Below, in pieces: positions 1-8,536 of a stretch of DNA of 22,095 bases. Position numbers and translations under genes: made by a program. Each line of letters begins with the position of its first letter. The first letter of the stretch is position 1. Source of the stretch: a virus; the IMG/VR virus record IMGVR_UViG_3300033571_009783, positions 1-22,095 of that record; one strand, written 5' to 3'. The notes beneath the pieces are model-generated. The model was given only the letters and a program-made list of their open reading frames with translations. It was not told the origin of the DNA and ran no database searches.

Positions 1-2801
1 AGTAGTCCTGTTACAGTATCGCGTGCGCCAGGACTGAATGAGCCTAAGCCACCGCTGACACTTAAACTGTCAGAATACAATGCATTTGCACTCATGAAAA
101 TGTTGCTGCCACTGGCACTAACAACATAAGTTCCTGCTGGGAAAAATGTTGACACAGACACTAATGGCTCATCCATGAACACATAATTTGCTGCAATATT
201 ACCAATAGTTAATGGATTGCCTTTTAGATCCTGTATGTTTGATACACCAGTGATTACATTACTGCCGGCTGTAACTGTGCCATCCAGCACAATTGTTTTT
301 AGTTCGCCACTGCCACTGTATGTTAAGAATGGAGGATCATTGTAGAATGTGGTTGTTACATGTAAACCATAACCTGCACCAGCAATATTTGCACTGTCTG
401 TGATAACAGCATTGCGTTGACGTGCGCGGATTCTAACTGGATCCTCAGAAATTAATACTAGATCTTGACCAGTCTCTGTGCTGATGCTGTTGATGTTGGC
501 AAGGCTGTTGCTCATGCCAATGATACCAGTACTGTTGCTGTAAGTTAAGTTCTCACCAACACTGATATTGCTGCGCACTCTTGCCGCAGTAAAGTATAAG
601 TTTGTGCCTTCAGCCAAGTCAGTGGTGCTTGTGGGAATTGGATAGTATGTTGTGCCATCATTGGTAAATTCCCAGCGTGTGCTTTGTTCATTCCATTTTA
701 GTTCTGTGCTGGTTGCAGTAGGACGATTAGAAATAATCTGCACATTTGAGTTTGTGGCAGCATTGCTGTTTAGTGTGATCTTTTGATCGGTTACATACAA
801 GTCAGTGACGTTTTGATAATTCAAGTTACCTGTGGCATTGATGTTGCCATTTACAGTTAAGTTGCCACCAACTGTTAGAGGCACTGTAGCAATATAACTT
901 ACAACACCTGTGTTTGAAGCGATACCTGACAGTAAACTACCATCACCTAAGAAATATTGGTCTGTTTGAATGTTGCCACTGGGTGCATAGATTGCTAATC
1001 CACCACTGTCTGTGCGGATTTGACCATCTGTTTCTAATCCACCTTTGGTATTGATATCACCTGAACTTGCACGAACATAGAATGTTCCTGTGATGTTTGA
1101 TGCATCATTAGTTCCAACATATAGATCACCTGTCACACGAGTGCCACATAATGGTGATAGCGTGCCTGAGTCGGGACCAACTTGGAACAACACACTGCCA
1201 TCGCGATCATTAATTACACGGAAACTGTCATCACCGGCTGTGCTACGGTCAATTGCAATTGTAACACCATCGCCTTGAATATATAAATCATCACCGGCAT
1301 TTTCTGCGGTAATGAGCGCATTTGCAGCAAGTGGGTTAAGAATTAATGATCTAACTTCTGCATTGCCAGTAAAGATATTACCAGTTGTAGTAATAGTATT
1401 GCTACCAAAACCATTGGCTAAGAAGTCGGCAACATTGGCATTGCCATATTGTGTTGCAACACCAGTTAAGAATGCACCATTACCTAAAATATAACCACCG
1501 CTGATATTACCTGTTGTGGTAATATTTGCTGTGCCGCTTAAGCCAATTGCACCTGTCCCACTGTTATAGGTAATTGGGCTTGTTGCACTCAATGCACTGC
1601 GAATTTCTGCGTCGCTGGCACCAGTGTAAGTAAATGCACCAGTACCACTGTTATAGGTAAATGAACCTGCACCTCCGGCATCTACAGCACTAACATTGCC
1701 GCGCACACGGGCGGCTGTAAAATATAAGTTGTTGCCTTCTAGTAAATCTGTGGTGCTGGTTGGTAACTTGTAATAAGTTCCACTTGTGTCATTAGCAAAT
1801 TTCCAAACACCATCTTTGCCTGTTTCATTTGCATCATTAGCATCATATACAAGTTGACCTGCGGCAGATTCACTGCCACCTGCACCATATGCAGTGATAG
1901 GTTTATCATTGCTGGTATTTGGTGTTCCCAAATACAATTGTGGTGTTACCACATATGTGTTTGATGTAATAATACCATTTGCAAATACAGTTGTATTGCT
2001 GCTGATACTTTCAGCAGTAAGCGCACCATCAACAGTGAGATTCTGTTGCATGGTAATGTTTGCAAGGAAGTTAGTGATATTACCGCTACTGCCTAATTCA
2101 AATGTTTGACCATTAATAATAATATTACTGTTGGCCAATTGGCTGTTGGTAATAATAGTTGTGTCAAAGGAACCTACTGCGGCAAAATATTTTGTGCCAT
2201 CATAGGTAACACTGATTGCAGTGTAGGTATTTGGATCTAATGCAAGTGATTCATTTTCACCAACAAACAACCAATTGTTCCAACTGCTGTCTGTTGTAAT
2301 CAAATGTCTATGACCAATTGGGTCTTGACGTAAGATAATTGTAGCACTGCCACCAGCACTTAAATTACTAAAACTAATTTGACTTAGGTTTGCACCCAAT
2401 GTTGCGGTATGGATAGTACCATTTGAAATATTGACACTTAGTGTGCCGCTGGTAACATTACCATGATTGTAAACAGTTTCTTGGAACTGCTTTAGTGTAA
2501 TATTGCCATTGAGAATTGCGTTAGCAATGTTAATGCTATCTTCGTCAATGCTGATGATACCATTGGTTACATCATATAGAATTGGAAATACATTGCTGAT
2601 AGCAGCACGGATTTCATTGTTACTAACTGCAACACCTTGTGCAACAGTGATGTTGCTTTGTGTTGTAGTAACATTAACAGTATTTGTGGTTGTGCTAACA
2701 TTAAAACTAACATTAGTTTCCGAATCAGTAACCGTAATGTTACTGATGGATGTAGTTACATTTACATCTGACGGAGTAGCCGTTACAACGATATTTGCCA
2801 T
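1..2801 (-). CDS. Large tail fibre protein, 3' end missing (runs off left edge)
   Basis: An open frame runs from an ATG at 2801 to the left edge with no stop (at least 933 codons); I checked the frame at several points. The start is supported by a strong GGAGGG ribosome binding site about 6 bases upstream, directly after the preceding stop. The protein is rich in Asn, Thr, Ser, Gly and Val, with short beta-type repeats (such as YNSGTGAFTYTG) and almost no Cys, as expected of a trimeric beta-structured fibre. Two copies of a roughly 35-residue unit containing TSTTDL-EG-NLYFTAARVR lie near residues 333-367 and 710-743. This unit is well known in fibres of marine phages. By position, last after the tail tip and adhesin genes, it is most likely a receptor-binding side or tail fibre. 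The C-terminal receptor-binding tip is outside the window, so specificity cannot be judged. Confidence 0.85.
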   Translation of the reverse strand, partial: MANIVVTATPSDVNVTTSISNITVTDSETNVSFNVSTTTNTVNVTTTQSNITVAQGVAVSNNEIRAAISNVFPILYDVTNGIISIDEDSINIANAILNGNITLKQFQETVYNHGNVTSGTLSVNISNGTIHTATLGANLSQISFSNLSAGGSATIILRQDPIGHRHLITTDSSWNNWLFVGENESLALDPNTYTAISVTYDGTKYFAAVGSFDTTIITNSQLANSNIIINGQTFELGSSGNITNFLANITMQQNLTVDGALTAESISSNTTVFANGIITSNTYVVTPQLYLGTPNTSNDKPITAYGAGGSESAAGQLVYDANDANETGKDGVWKFANDTSGTYYKLPTSTTDLLEGNNLYFTAARVRGNVSAVDAGGAGSFTYNSGTGAFTYTGASDAEIRSALSATSPITYNSGTGAIGLSGTANITTTGNISGGYILGNGAFLTGVATQYGNANVADFLANGFGSNTITTTGNIFTGNAEVRSLILNPLAANALITAENAGDDLYIQGDGVTIAIDRSTAGDDSFRVINDRDGSVLFQVGPDSGTLSPLCGTRVTGDLYVGTNDASNITGTFYVRASSGDINTKGGLETDGQIRTDSGGLAIYAPSGNIQTDQYFLGDGSLLSGIASNTGVVSYIATVPLTVGGNLTVNGNINATGNLNYQNVTDLYVTDQKITLNSNAATNSNVQIISNRPTATSTELKWNEQSTRWEFTNDGTTYYPIPTSTTDLAEGTNLYFTAARVRSNISVGENLTYSNSTGIIGMSNSLANINSISTETGQDLVLISEDPVRIRARQRNAVITDSANIAGAGYGLHVTTTFYNDPPFLTYSGSGELKTIVLDGTVTAGSNVITGVSNIQDLKGNPLTIGNIAANYVFMDEPLVSVSTFFPAGTYVVSASGSNIFMSANALYSDSLSVSGGLGSFSPGARDTVTGL
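573..674 (-). repeat. Fibre repeat unit, copy 2
   Basis: This encodes fibre residues 710-743, with the core PTSTTDLAEGTNLYFTAARV. It matches the copy at 1701-1805 closely in protein and is clearly diverged at DNA level, so selection is on the protein fold rather than recent duplication. Confidence 0.75.
1701..1805 (-). repeat. Fibre repeat unit, copy 1
   Basis: This encodes fibre residues 333-367, with the core PTSTTDLLEGNNLYFTAARV. It is followed by a short YNSGTG-type beta repeat, and a similar sequence (YSNSTG) follows copy 2. The two copies lie 376 residues apart. Confidence 0.75.
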
Positions 2802-2813
2802 TGGTGGCCCTCC

Positions 2814-3575
2814 TTAGATTGTTGAACTTACTGTGATTAAAATGTCAGGTGCGCCGCCGCTACCCAGTTGACTGTCTCTAATAGTAATTGTTTCTGCTGG
2901 CAAGTAACCAACACCACGCCCTGCAATCTTGACTGTGGTGCCACCTGTTGCACCAACAACAATTTCAAATGTTGCGCCATCACCATTTCTGCTGCTTAGG
3001 CCACCTACTGTGTATGTGCCTTCAACACGCGAAGCATTGCTGCTGGCGTTTGATGTAATTGCAGCAATTGAGCCAACACCCATGCGCACAAAGTTAGTAT
3101 CTAAAGTTGGATCACCGATTGTAACACCTGGTTCCCAACGCTCTACTACAGCCCAACGATGCATGTCCTTTCTTGGAGGACTAGTTGCATCTTGCCATTG
3201 AAATGCTACCACGCTCATTACAACATTTTCGCGTGCATTAGGCATAATGGTGCCTGTGTATCTATCGCTGGGAATAGTAAACTCTACAATGCCAGTATTG
3301 GATTGGCTAGTATTGATATATGTAGCGGCTACAATGTTTGCAGTGTTTTGGAAGTAACCAATAACATTTGTGTCAGTGAACACAATATTGCCAGTGGCTC
3401 TGTCATATGAAACAGTATCGAGCACAATGGTTTGAACATCGGCGCTGAAAGTGTATGTGCTTACATTTGAACCAAAGTTGTAAACAAAACGCTTTTGTTG
3501 TCTTGGGAACATTTCGATGACTTCGACATCGTCTGGACCCCCGAGATATTGACTAAAATCTAATAATTTACCCAT
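2814..3575 (-). CDS. Fibre-associated structural protein (253 aa)
   Basis: The ATG at 3575 is preceded by AGGAGG with 8-base spacing. No catalytic motif is visible. The N-terminal part (about residues 1-170) is beta-rich and includes the stretches YTFSADVQTIVLDT, VIGYF, IPSDRYTG and VERWEPGV. From memory these resemble structural proteins of T4-like marine cyanophages, but I could not verify this by search. Residues about 185-250 form a separate module, GTYTVGG...ATFEIVV...GxGYLPAETITI...LGSGGAPDI. This is a beta-module pattern common in marine phage virion proteins. The gene lies between the Gly-rich adhesin and the long fibre and is the first gene after the TATAAATA leader, so it is probably a tail-tip or fibre-base component. 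Its exact function is unknown. Confidence 0.65.
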   Translation of the reverse strand: MGKLLDFSQYLGGPDDVEVIEMFPRQQKRFVYNFGSNVSTYTFSADVQTIVLDTVSYDRATGNIVFTDTNVIGYFQNTANIVAATYINTSQSNTGIVEFTIPSDRYTGTIMPNARENVVMSVVAFQWQDATSPPRKDMHRWAVVERWEPGVTIGDPTLDTNFVRMGVGSIAAITSNASSNASRVEGTYTVGGLSSRNGDGATFEIVVGATGGTTVKIAGRGVGYLPAETITIRDSQLGSGGAPDILITVSSTI

Positions 3576-3599
3576 TGTGATCGCCTCCTAAGGGAACTT

Positions 3600-3622
3600 C
3601 CCAATGACTAAGGCCAATTGGG
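3600..3622 (-). other. Possible stem-loop in the leader of the 253-aa fibre gene
   Basis: CCCAAT at 3600-3605 and ATTGGG at 3617-3622 form a 6-bp inverted repeat with an 11-base loop, in transcript orientation between TATAAATA and the ribosome binding site. No U-run follows, so it is not a terminator. An RNA-stabilising or translation-modulating hairpin is possible. A stem this short could arise by chance. Confidence 0.25.
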
Positions 3623-3634
3623 CGTTATTGTTTA

Positions 3635-3642
3635 TATTTATA
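3635..3642 (-). promoter_or_regulatory. Putative T4-type late promoter (TATAAATA)
   Basis: The octamer TATAAATA reads on the minus strand in the 96-base gap upstream of the 253-aa fibre gene, about 60 bases before its ATG. It matches the T4 late promoter consensus exactly. No TTGACA-like box lies at the distance a host sigma70 promoter would need, which fits a late promoter lacking a -35. The only other exact copy I found on this strand is in the other long gap, upstream of the portal. Confidence 0.4.
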
Positions 3643-3671
3643 TGATTGACTGAAAAACCACCTAGATATGG

Positions 3672-4937
3672 CTATGTAAAGTATCTAAATGACCCAACAT
3701 CTGGATAAGATACAATAACAACGCCACCGCCACCTACAGCATTAGCACCACCACCACCACCTAAGCCGTTGGTTCCTGCTACGCTGGTATTACCACCACC
3801 ACCTAATCCACCAATAGCAGTTAATACTGTGGTATTGCTAAGCCAACGGCCACTGCCTGCACCACCACCAGCATAATAAACAGCATTACCAGTGATTGTA
3901 CTGATATTACCATTACCACCTGGTCCTGGCACAATTGTTGATCCTGAGATGGTTCCGGTGGTTCCAGCGGTATTTGCACCACCTCCACCACCTCCTACAA
4001 ATGTGCCAAATGCACCACTGGCACTACGACGACCAGCACCACCAGAATTAGTTCCAGCACCACCACTAATAGTAACATTAGGTGTGTCAAATGCACCAGC
4101 ACCTGCACCGCCGCCGGCGCCACGGTCTAGGCCACCAGTTTTACTTGCACTACCAGTACTGGTTCCACTACTTGGATATCCACTACCACCGGTGCCGCCA
4201 CCTGTTACAACATTAGACCCAAAACTACTGTTTCCGCCGCCTTGTAACGAACTACCAAAATCGGATACAATACCACCGGCGCCAACAGAAATATTATATG
4301 TACCTAATCCCATATCGGTTACAACAGTATTAGATTGATAGAATCCGCCACCGCCACCACCACCGCCGGCAATATATGATGTGCTTGCAGTTCTGCCGCC
4401 GCCTCCACCTCCACCAACAATAAGTGTGCGGAAGTAATCTGTGAGTGCCCAACCATAATTACCAAAACTGCTGATAGTAAATGTAGTGTTACCTGGTGTG
4501 TCAAATGTATGAATTTTAAATCCAGATATTGAAGAAATATTACCACCGGTTGCAGTAATATTAGTTTGACTTTGAATTGTTACATTATCGCCAACATCTA
4601 CTACAGTGCCATCAATACCACCAGTGCGTAATTGAAATTGGAATGTATTGGTATTTCCAATATCATGATATACATTGCAATTTAAACTTACAGTTGCACT
4701 GCCAAAACTGTTTACTGCAAACGAACCACTTATACCGCCAGTGGTAAAGTTTTGATTGGTTACATTGCCTAAAAGCGTGTAATACAATGTTTGTTCTTCG
4801 GTAAGATTTGTGTTTACTAGATATTGCACAGTGCTGCTATTCAATACAGTGGTCACACTGAATGTAGGTTCAGGCGTTTGTGTTACCGGTGAACCACCAT
4901 TTGGATTTTTAAACTTTGTTATCCCACCACTGAACAT
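3672..4937 (-). CDS. Glycine-rich adhesin-like tail protein (421 aa)
   Basis: The ATG at 4937 has an AAGGAG box directly upstream. Residues 1 to about 130 are Thr/Asn-rich and beta-like, containing NLTEEQTLYYTLLGNVT. From about residue 140 comes the signature of the glycine-rich domain found in phage adhesins: HTFDTPGNTTFTISSFG, then LIVGGGGGGG, a long poly-Gly region with short polar turns (about 175-405), and an ending of GGGGVVIVSYP. Domains of this type (Pfam glycine-rich domain) are known from marine phage fibres, and poly-Gly packing is known from the adhesin of Salmonella phage S16. I infer a receptor-binding or tip-decorating role. The extreme codon bias creates a long Pro-rich shadow frame on the other strand, which is not a gene. 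Confidence 0.7.
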   Translation of the reverse strand: MFSGGITKFKNPNGGSPVTQTPEPTFSVTTVLNSSTVQYLVNTNLTEEQTLYYTLLGNVTNQNFTTGGISGSFAVNSFGSATVSLNCNVYHDIGNTNTFQFQLRTGGIDGTVVDVGDNVTIQSQTNITATGGNISSISGFKIHTFDTPGNTTFTISSFGNYGWALTDYFRTLIVGGGGGGGRTASTSYIAGGGGGGGGFYQSNTVVTDMGLGTYNISVGAGGIVSDFGSSLQGGGNSSFGSNVVTGGGTGGSGYPSSGTSTGSASKTGGLDRGAGGGAGAGAFDTPNVTISGGAGTNSGGAGRRSASGAFGTFVGGGGGGANTAGTTGTISGSTIVPGPGGNGNISTITGNAVYYAGGGAGSGRWLSNTTVLTAIGGLGGGGNTSVAGTNGLGGGGGANAVGGGGVVIVSYPDVGSFRYFT

Positions 4938-4946
4938 AGTGACTCC

Positions 4947-5105
4947 TTAGGTTACAGGACCTTCATCTGCAATAGTATATTCTAATGCAGGATTTTGTTC
5001 TAATGCAGCATCTACTTGTGCCATACACGCAGTGCGATCTGCACCTGTGTGTTCTACTTCGTTGCTTAGTCTACCAAATTTGTAAATTACTAACATTCTA
5101 TACAT
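4947..5105 (-). CDS. Small unknown protein (52 aa)
   Basis: A short ORF, MYRMLVIYKFGRLSNEVEHT... to ...TIADEGPVT, starts at ATG 5105. It has a good AAGGAG box 7 bases upstream that overlaps the stop of the previous gene, and it ends 10 bases before the next start. It fills an otherwise unexplained gap between two tail genes and has ordinary composition, so I accept it as real. No family is recognised. The N-terminus (MLVIYKFG) looks like a beta strand, with a polar, acidic C-terminus. Confidence 0.65.
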   Translation of the reverse strand: MYRMLVIYKFGRLSNEVEHTGADRTACMAQVDAALEQNPALEYTIADEGPVT

Positions 5106-5115
5106 CTCGATCTCC

Positions 5116-5505
5116 TTATACCGGTGGTGTGGGCCATGCTACATCAGCAAAACTATTTACACCGCCTTGATCATCTGGTAAGTCACGCAAGGCCTGTCTA
5201 TAAGCGGCCCATTCTGCACGCTTTGATTCAGATAGTGGACTGTCTGGCATCTGTGTCCAATCACTGTTGGCTAACAATCGTTTGCGTCGGTCTCGGATCA
5301 ACAATGGTATATTTTCTGCAGGTGGTGCAACACGCATAAGTTTTTTAGTAAGTGTATCAACACGAATATTGGTAACACCTTTGGTATACAAGTTGATGTA
5401 ATCCCAATCAGCATTCTCAGATAATTTTGCCTGCAACAATGCATCATTGTATTTTTGACAAGTAACAATTTCACCTGTTATTTTATTATAGATAGTTCTA
5501 AACAT
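5116..5505 (-). CDS. Tail (fibre) assembly chaperone-like protein (129 aa)
   Basis: The C-terminal part (about residues 92-129) has the pattern SPLSESKRAEWAAYRQALRD, then LPDDQGG, then VAWPTPPV. This is characteristic of the phage tail assembly chaperone family (Pfam Phage_tail_APC type), in which a helix ending WxxYRQALRD is followed by a Pro-rich W-P-xPP tail. The N-terminal part, starting MFRTIYNKITGEIV, resembles the start of several such proteins. Members are typically encoded next to tail fibres and help fold or attach them. The position between the J-like tip protein and the adhesin or fibre genes fits. The ATG at 5505 follows the preceding stop by 5 bases with only a weak upstream GAGAT, so coupled translation is likely. 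Confidence 0.7.
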   Translation of the reverse strand: MFRTIYNKITGEIVTCQKYNDALLQAKLSENADWDYINLYTKGVTNIRVDTLTKKLMRVAPPAENIPLLIRDRRKRLLANSDWTQMPDSPLSESKRAEWAAYRQALRDLPDDQGGVNSFADVAWPTPPV

Positions 5506-5510
5506 TGCAA

Positions 5511-8075
5511 TTATCTCTCTGAGTTGGTTACTTTGAACATGTTGTGTTTGATATCACCAAATAGTCGCGGTGTTGATCCATCTTCATCTAATGTGCTGTA
5601 ACCTTGACTCCATACATTGGCTTGAATCGGTACCATGTTTGTTGCAACACCAGGGAATATTGCATTTAATTGTACTGCGTCTAGAATAATTTCATTGTTA
5701 TCAAACACAATAGGTGGTGGTGTGCCTGCAGGTGTTTGTTCAAACAATACTCCTGCACCGCCATAGTTTACATATACAGTATTGGTTGTATTTGCCCATT
5801 CCACACGCACATTGGTTCTAAACGCAACATCATAATCATTCAATCCATACAGGCCTCCGGTAAGTGCGCTACTGTCAATGCTGTATACGCCTTGTTCAAC
5901 ACCTTCTAGATTATATGAAGCGGTAGCAATATTAGCATAGGTTGTGCTGTTGGCAACATCAGTGGTTATACCGGCTTCAATGAATTGACCACCTGCACCA
6001 AATGCTGCAACCTGTTTGTGATCAATGATATTCTGCACATTGATAGGTATTGTTGCTGTGGTTACAACATTGCTCTTTGTTTTGCTTACACTATCTTCCA
6101 AATGGATTTGCAGTGCAAAATCATCACCACCATTTAGGTTTGTGAAGTTTCTTATATCACGCACAAAGTTAAATGTGCCACCTGGATCAAAGTATCTGCT
6201 TTCACCTGGTGGTCTAATAATTGTTGTAGTAATACCATTGTCTGTGTTGGTGTTACTGGTGTTGTCATTAACTACTTCGATAACCACAGTATCAAATGTT
6301 GTATTTGCAGGAATGGTTACAGGAATGTTGATCCATGGCACTGTGTTACCAAAGTTGATGTTGGCTGCTATCAATGCTGCATCAATGTCGATATTAGCAA
6401 CTACAGTACCATTGCTGGGATTGTAGATGTTGGCATTGCTACCATACACTACATTGTCTGCTACAGTGATGTTACCAATGGTAATATTAGCATTGTTATT
6501 AAACATCCACCAATTGGAGATTTCAGTATTGCCTGGTGGTGTATCACTGTTTTCGACTGTATGCGTATACACACTGTCATCATATTCTAATAGCGTAACA
6601 TCCACGCTGAGCATGCCATCTGAATCTTCAATTTCAACTGTGCGCATTACGCGGAATAATTTATCTGTAAAATCATAGGTTTCATTGGTTACTTTAACCA
6701 CATCACCTACATCTACTTGCAGTGCTTGATAATCTGCTCTAAATTGTAACACTGTGCTGAAGCGACCTTGTCGCAGATCAATGTTAGCAAGATTAATTGC
6801 TCGCGCACGGTCATTGACCATGTCTAATCTAAAGGTTAATTTGTTATCTGGTTCATTGGGATTGCGATCACCGCTGGGTGTTTCAATAAACACTGTGTCA
6901 GTTTGATCTCGCTGAATAACACTGGGATATTCTGCTTCCAATTGGTTGTATAGACTAAACAAATCAGTACTGCTTACTGTTATCTTACTAACAATGTTAT
7001 CGTCATTGAACACATATGCATTGGCTTGTTCACCTGCTGTAGCAGCACGGTTAACCACAATACCAAATTTACCATTCTTATTGTTATAGGTTAAGAATGC
7101 ACCGCCTGCTTGACAGATCTTGTTAATATTTGTTTTTACAGGATCAAATGTATTGATAGCACCATCCACACTGTATCTTGTGTGGCTTACTGTGGTGTTA
7201 CTACTATCAATATACTGCACGCTGGTGTTTGCATAGGTATTCCAAGTATTGAAACTGTCAGTGTCAATGAATGTATTGGCTAAGTTTACACCATAGCGGT
7301 CGTTGCGCAAATAATCCAACAACACATTGCTGGGTTCACTGAGGGCATTGTTAATATCAAATGTAACAGCGTCTAGACCCAAAATGTTATTGTCTGGGTC
7401 ATAGTCGCATTCGAATACAGCAAATACGAGATCTTCCATGGTATTTGCACTGGACCAATTTAAAAACTGACCAGAGCCACTGCCATATGCATCTACCGCT
7501 GTTACACCGCCACCAGGAACGGGAAAAATTTGATTTGCAGCGGCACTGCCGCCGGCATACACTCTACAACGCAATCTACCATTTGGATACTTGGCTTTCT
7601 TACCAGAGTCGATACCAATTGCGTTAGTGCTGGTGCTGTTAGGGTCAATACCACTAACAACAATATGTGCTTGTGAACTGCTACCAAATACTAATTCGGT
7701 ATCACCACGATATATTTTGTTTATGCTCCATGTTTCGCCGGCTTTGTATTCACTGAGTACCAATGCGTAAGCCATGGTTTTGTTTTGATTTTTAATTTCT
7801 GCATCTATGATTATGCCACCAGTAAAGTTACGACCATAGAGTTTTTGTATCTTGTTGTTTGTGGCAGGAGGTAATTGAATTTTGATACCATTGTCACTGG
7901 CAGTGGGAACTTTGCCGCCCATGGCCTTTGCAGTAGCAACAGTTAGACCAGCAGCAATTGTGCCGGCAACCAATGCACCTGCAATACTAAGTTGTGCGCC
8001 TAACAGACCTACTGTGATTGTGCCGGTTAGACCAATCGCACTTGCAATGGCTGCACCAATTGTTACGAATGCCAT
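5511..8075 (-). CDS. Central tail tip / host-specificity protein, J-like (854 aa)
   Basis: The start is ATG 8075, preceded by a GGAGAAG box and adjacent to the upstream stop. Residues 1 to about 52 form long Ala/Gly/Ile/Val-rich hydrophobic stretches, like the N-terminus of lambda gpI-type proteins. The following region contains NKIQKLYGRNFTGGIIIDAEI, SINKIYRGDTELVFG, and LLDYLRNDRYG near residues 270-285. The middle has KICQAGGAFLTYNNKNGKFGIVVNR and QFRADYQALQVDVGDVVKVTNETYDFTDKLFRV, typical of phage tail-tip proteins of the putative phage tail protein (Phage-tail_3/J) class. The C-terminal third is Asn/Thr-rich and beta-like. By order it is the tip protein that contacts the host. The hydrophobic leader may be fused from a separate I-like gene, as no such gene occurs separately. 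Confidence 0.8.
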   Translation of the reverse strand: MAFVTIGAAIASAIGLTGTITVGLLGAQLSIAGALVAGTIAAGLTVATAKAMGGKVPTASDNGIKIQLPPATNNKIQKLYGRNFTGGIIIDAEIKNQNKTMAYALVLSEYKAGETWSINKIYRGDTELVFGSSSQAHIVVSGIDPNSTSTNAIGIDSGKKAKYPNGRLRCRVYAGGSAAANQIFPVPGGGVTAVDAYGSGSGQFLNWSSANTMEDLVFAVFECDYDPDNNILGLDAVTFDINNALSEPSNVLLDYLRNDRYGVNLANTFIDTDSFNTWNTYANTSVQYIDSSNTTVSHTRYSVDGAINTFDPVKTNINKICQAGGAFLTYNNKNGKFGIVVNRAATAGEQANAYVFNDDNIVSKITVSSTDLFSLYNQLEAEYPSVIQRDQTDTVFIETPSGDRNPNEPDNKLTFRLDMVNDRARAINLANIDLRQGRFSTVLQFRADYQALQVDVGDVVKVTNETYDFTDKLFRVMRTVEIEDSDGMLSVDVTLLEYDDSVYTHTVENSDTPPGNTEISNWWMFNNNANITIGNITVADNVVYGSNANIYNPSNGTVVANIDIDAALIAANINFGNTVPWINIPVTIPANTTFDTVVIEVVNDNTSNTNTDNGITTTIIRPPGESRYFDPGGTFNFVRDIRNFTNLNGGDDFALQIHLEDSVSKTKSNVVTTATIPINVQNIIDHKQVAAFGAGGQFIEAGITTDVANSTTYANIATASYNLEGVEQGVYSIDSSALTGGLYGLNDYDVAFRTNVRVEWANTTNTVYVNYGGAGVLFEQTPAGTPPPIVFDNNEIILDAVQLNAIFPGVATNMVPIQANVWSQGYSTLDEDGSTPRLFGDIKHNMFKVTNSER

Positions 8076-8534
8076 TTATGCTTCTCCCATTACATAGTGT
8101 TGTTGAATATTTTGCCAACCCCAGCGGTCCATGCCCTTGATCGGACTATTAGTCAGTGTTGCTAATGTACCGTAATTGATAATATCTTTTTCTTTTAATG
8201 TTTCAATTACTTCCATGTAGCGGCGAATTAATTTATATCCCATTGTGGTTTTTCTATGTGCGGGTTCTACCCACCATGCTATTTCTCTAAGAACTTTTAT
8301 GTGTGGCAACCAAAGGTCCTGCTCAATGGCTGCAATAATCATGCCTTGTGCCACACCATCTGCATCATCGGCAACAATGATACAACCATTGCGTATGATA
8401 CGCATCAATGAATTCTTCACAGTTCTTTCATTGTATACAGGATCATGATAGATATTCAATGGACTTGCATTTGCAAAGTTTTTCATCATATCTATAATTC
8501 TATCAAAGTCGTCCATGCTTGCATATCTAATCAT
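8076..8534 (-). CDS. GNAT-like acetyltransferase-fold protein (152 aa)
   Basis: The protein begins MIRYASMDDFDRIIDMMKNF, the usual first strand and helix of GNAT proteins. It then has GCIIVADDADGVAQGMIIAAI (strands 2-4) and REIAWWVEPAHRKTTMGYKLI (strand 4 and the acetyl-CoA loop), ending with NSPIKGMDRWGWQNIQQHYV, like the GNAT C-terminus. Its length is normal for the family. The acetyl-CoA loop (RKTTMG) departs from the usual R/QxxGxG/A, so activity is uncertain. The gene sits between a tail hub gene and the tip gene, where lambda has the K peptidase and I. It is therefore more likely a virion or assembly-related protein than a metabolic enzyme. The start is ATG 8534, and the stop is adjacent to the next ATG. 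Confidence 0.7.
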   Translation of the reverse strand: MIRYASMDDFDRIIDMMKNFANASPLNIYHDPVYNERTVKNSLMRIIRNGCIIVADDADGVAQGMIIAAIEQDLWLPHIKVLREIAWWVEPAHRKTTMGYKLIRRYMEVIETLKEKDIINYGTLATLTNSPIKGMDRWGWQNIQQHYVMGEA

Positions 8535-8536
8535 GT

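Noticed and set aside
3655-3674. Possible terminator after the Gly-rich gene
   Set aside because: The stem is at best 5 bp with a G-U pair and the U-run is interrupted; too weak to call.
3892-4338. Plus-strand 148-codon Pro-rich open frame
   Set aside because: It is the mirror of the Gly-rich codons of the minus-strand adhesin gene; no ribosome site and low-complexity Pro runs.
3700-4450. Possible tandem DNA repeats
   Set aside because: The repeated ccacca/ccgcc pattern is explained by Gly codons of the adhesin-like protein, not by a separate repeat element.
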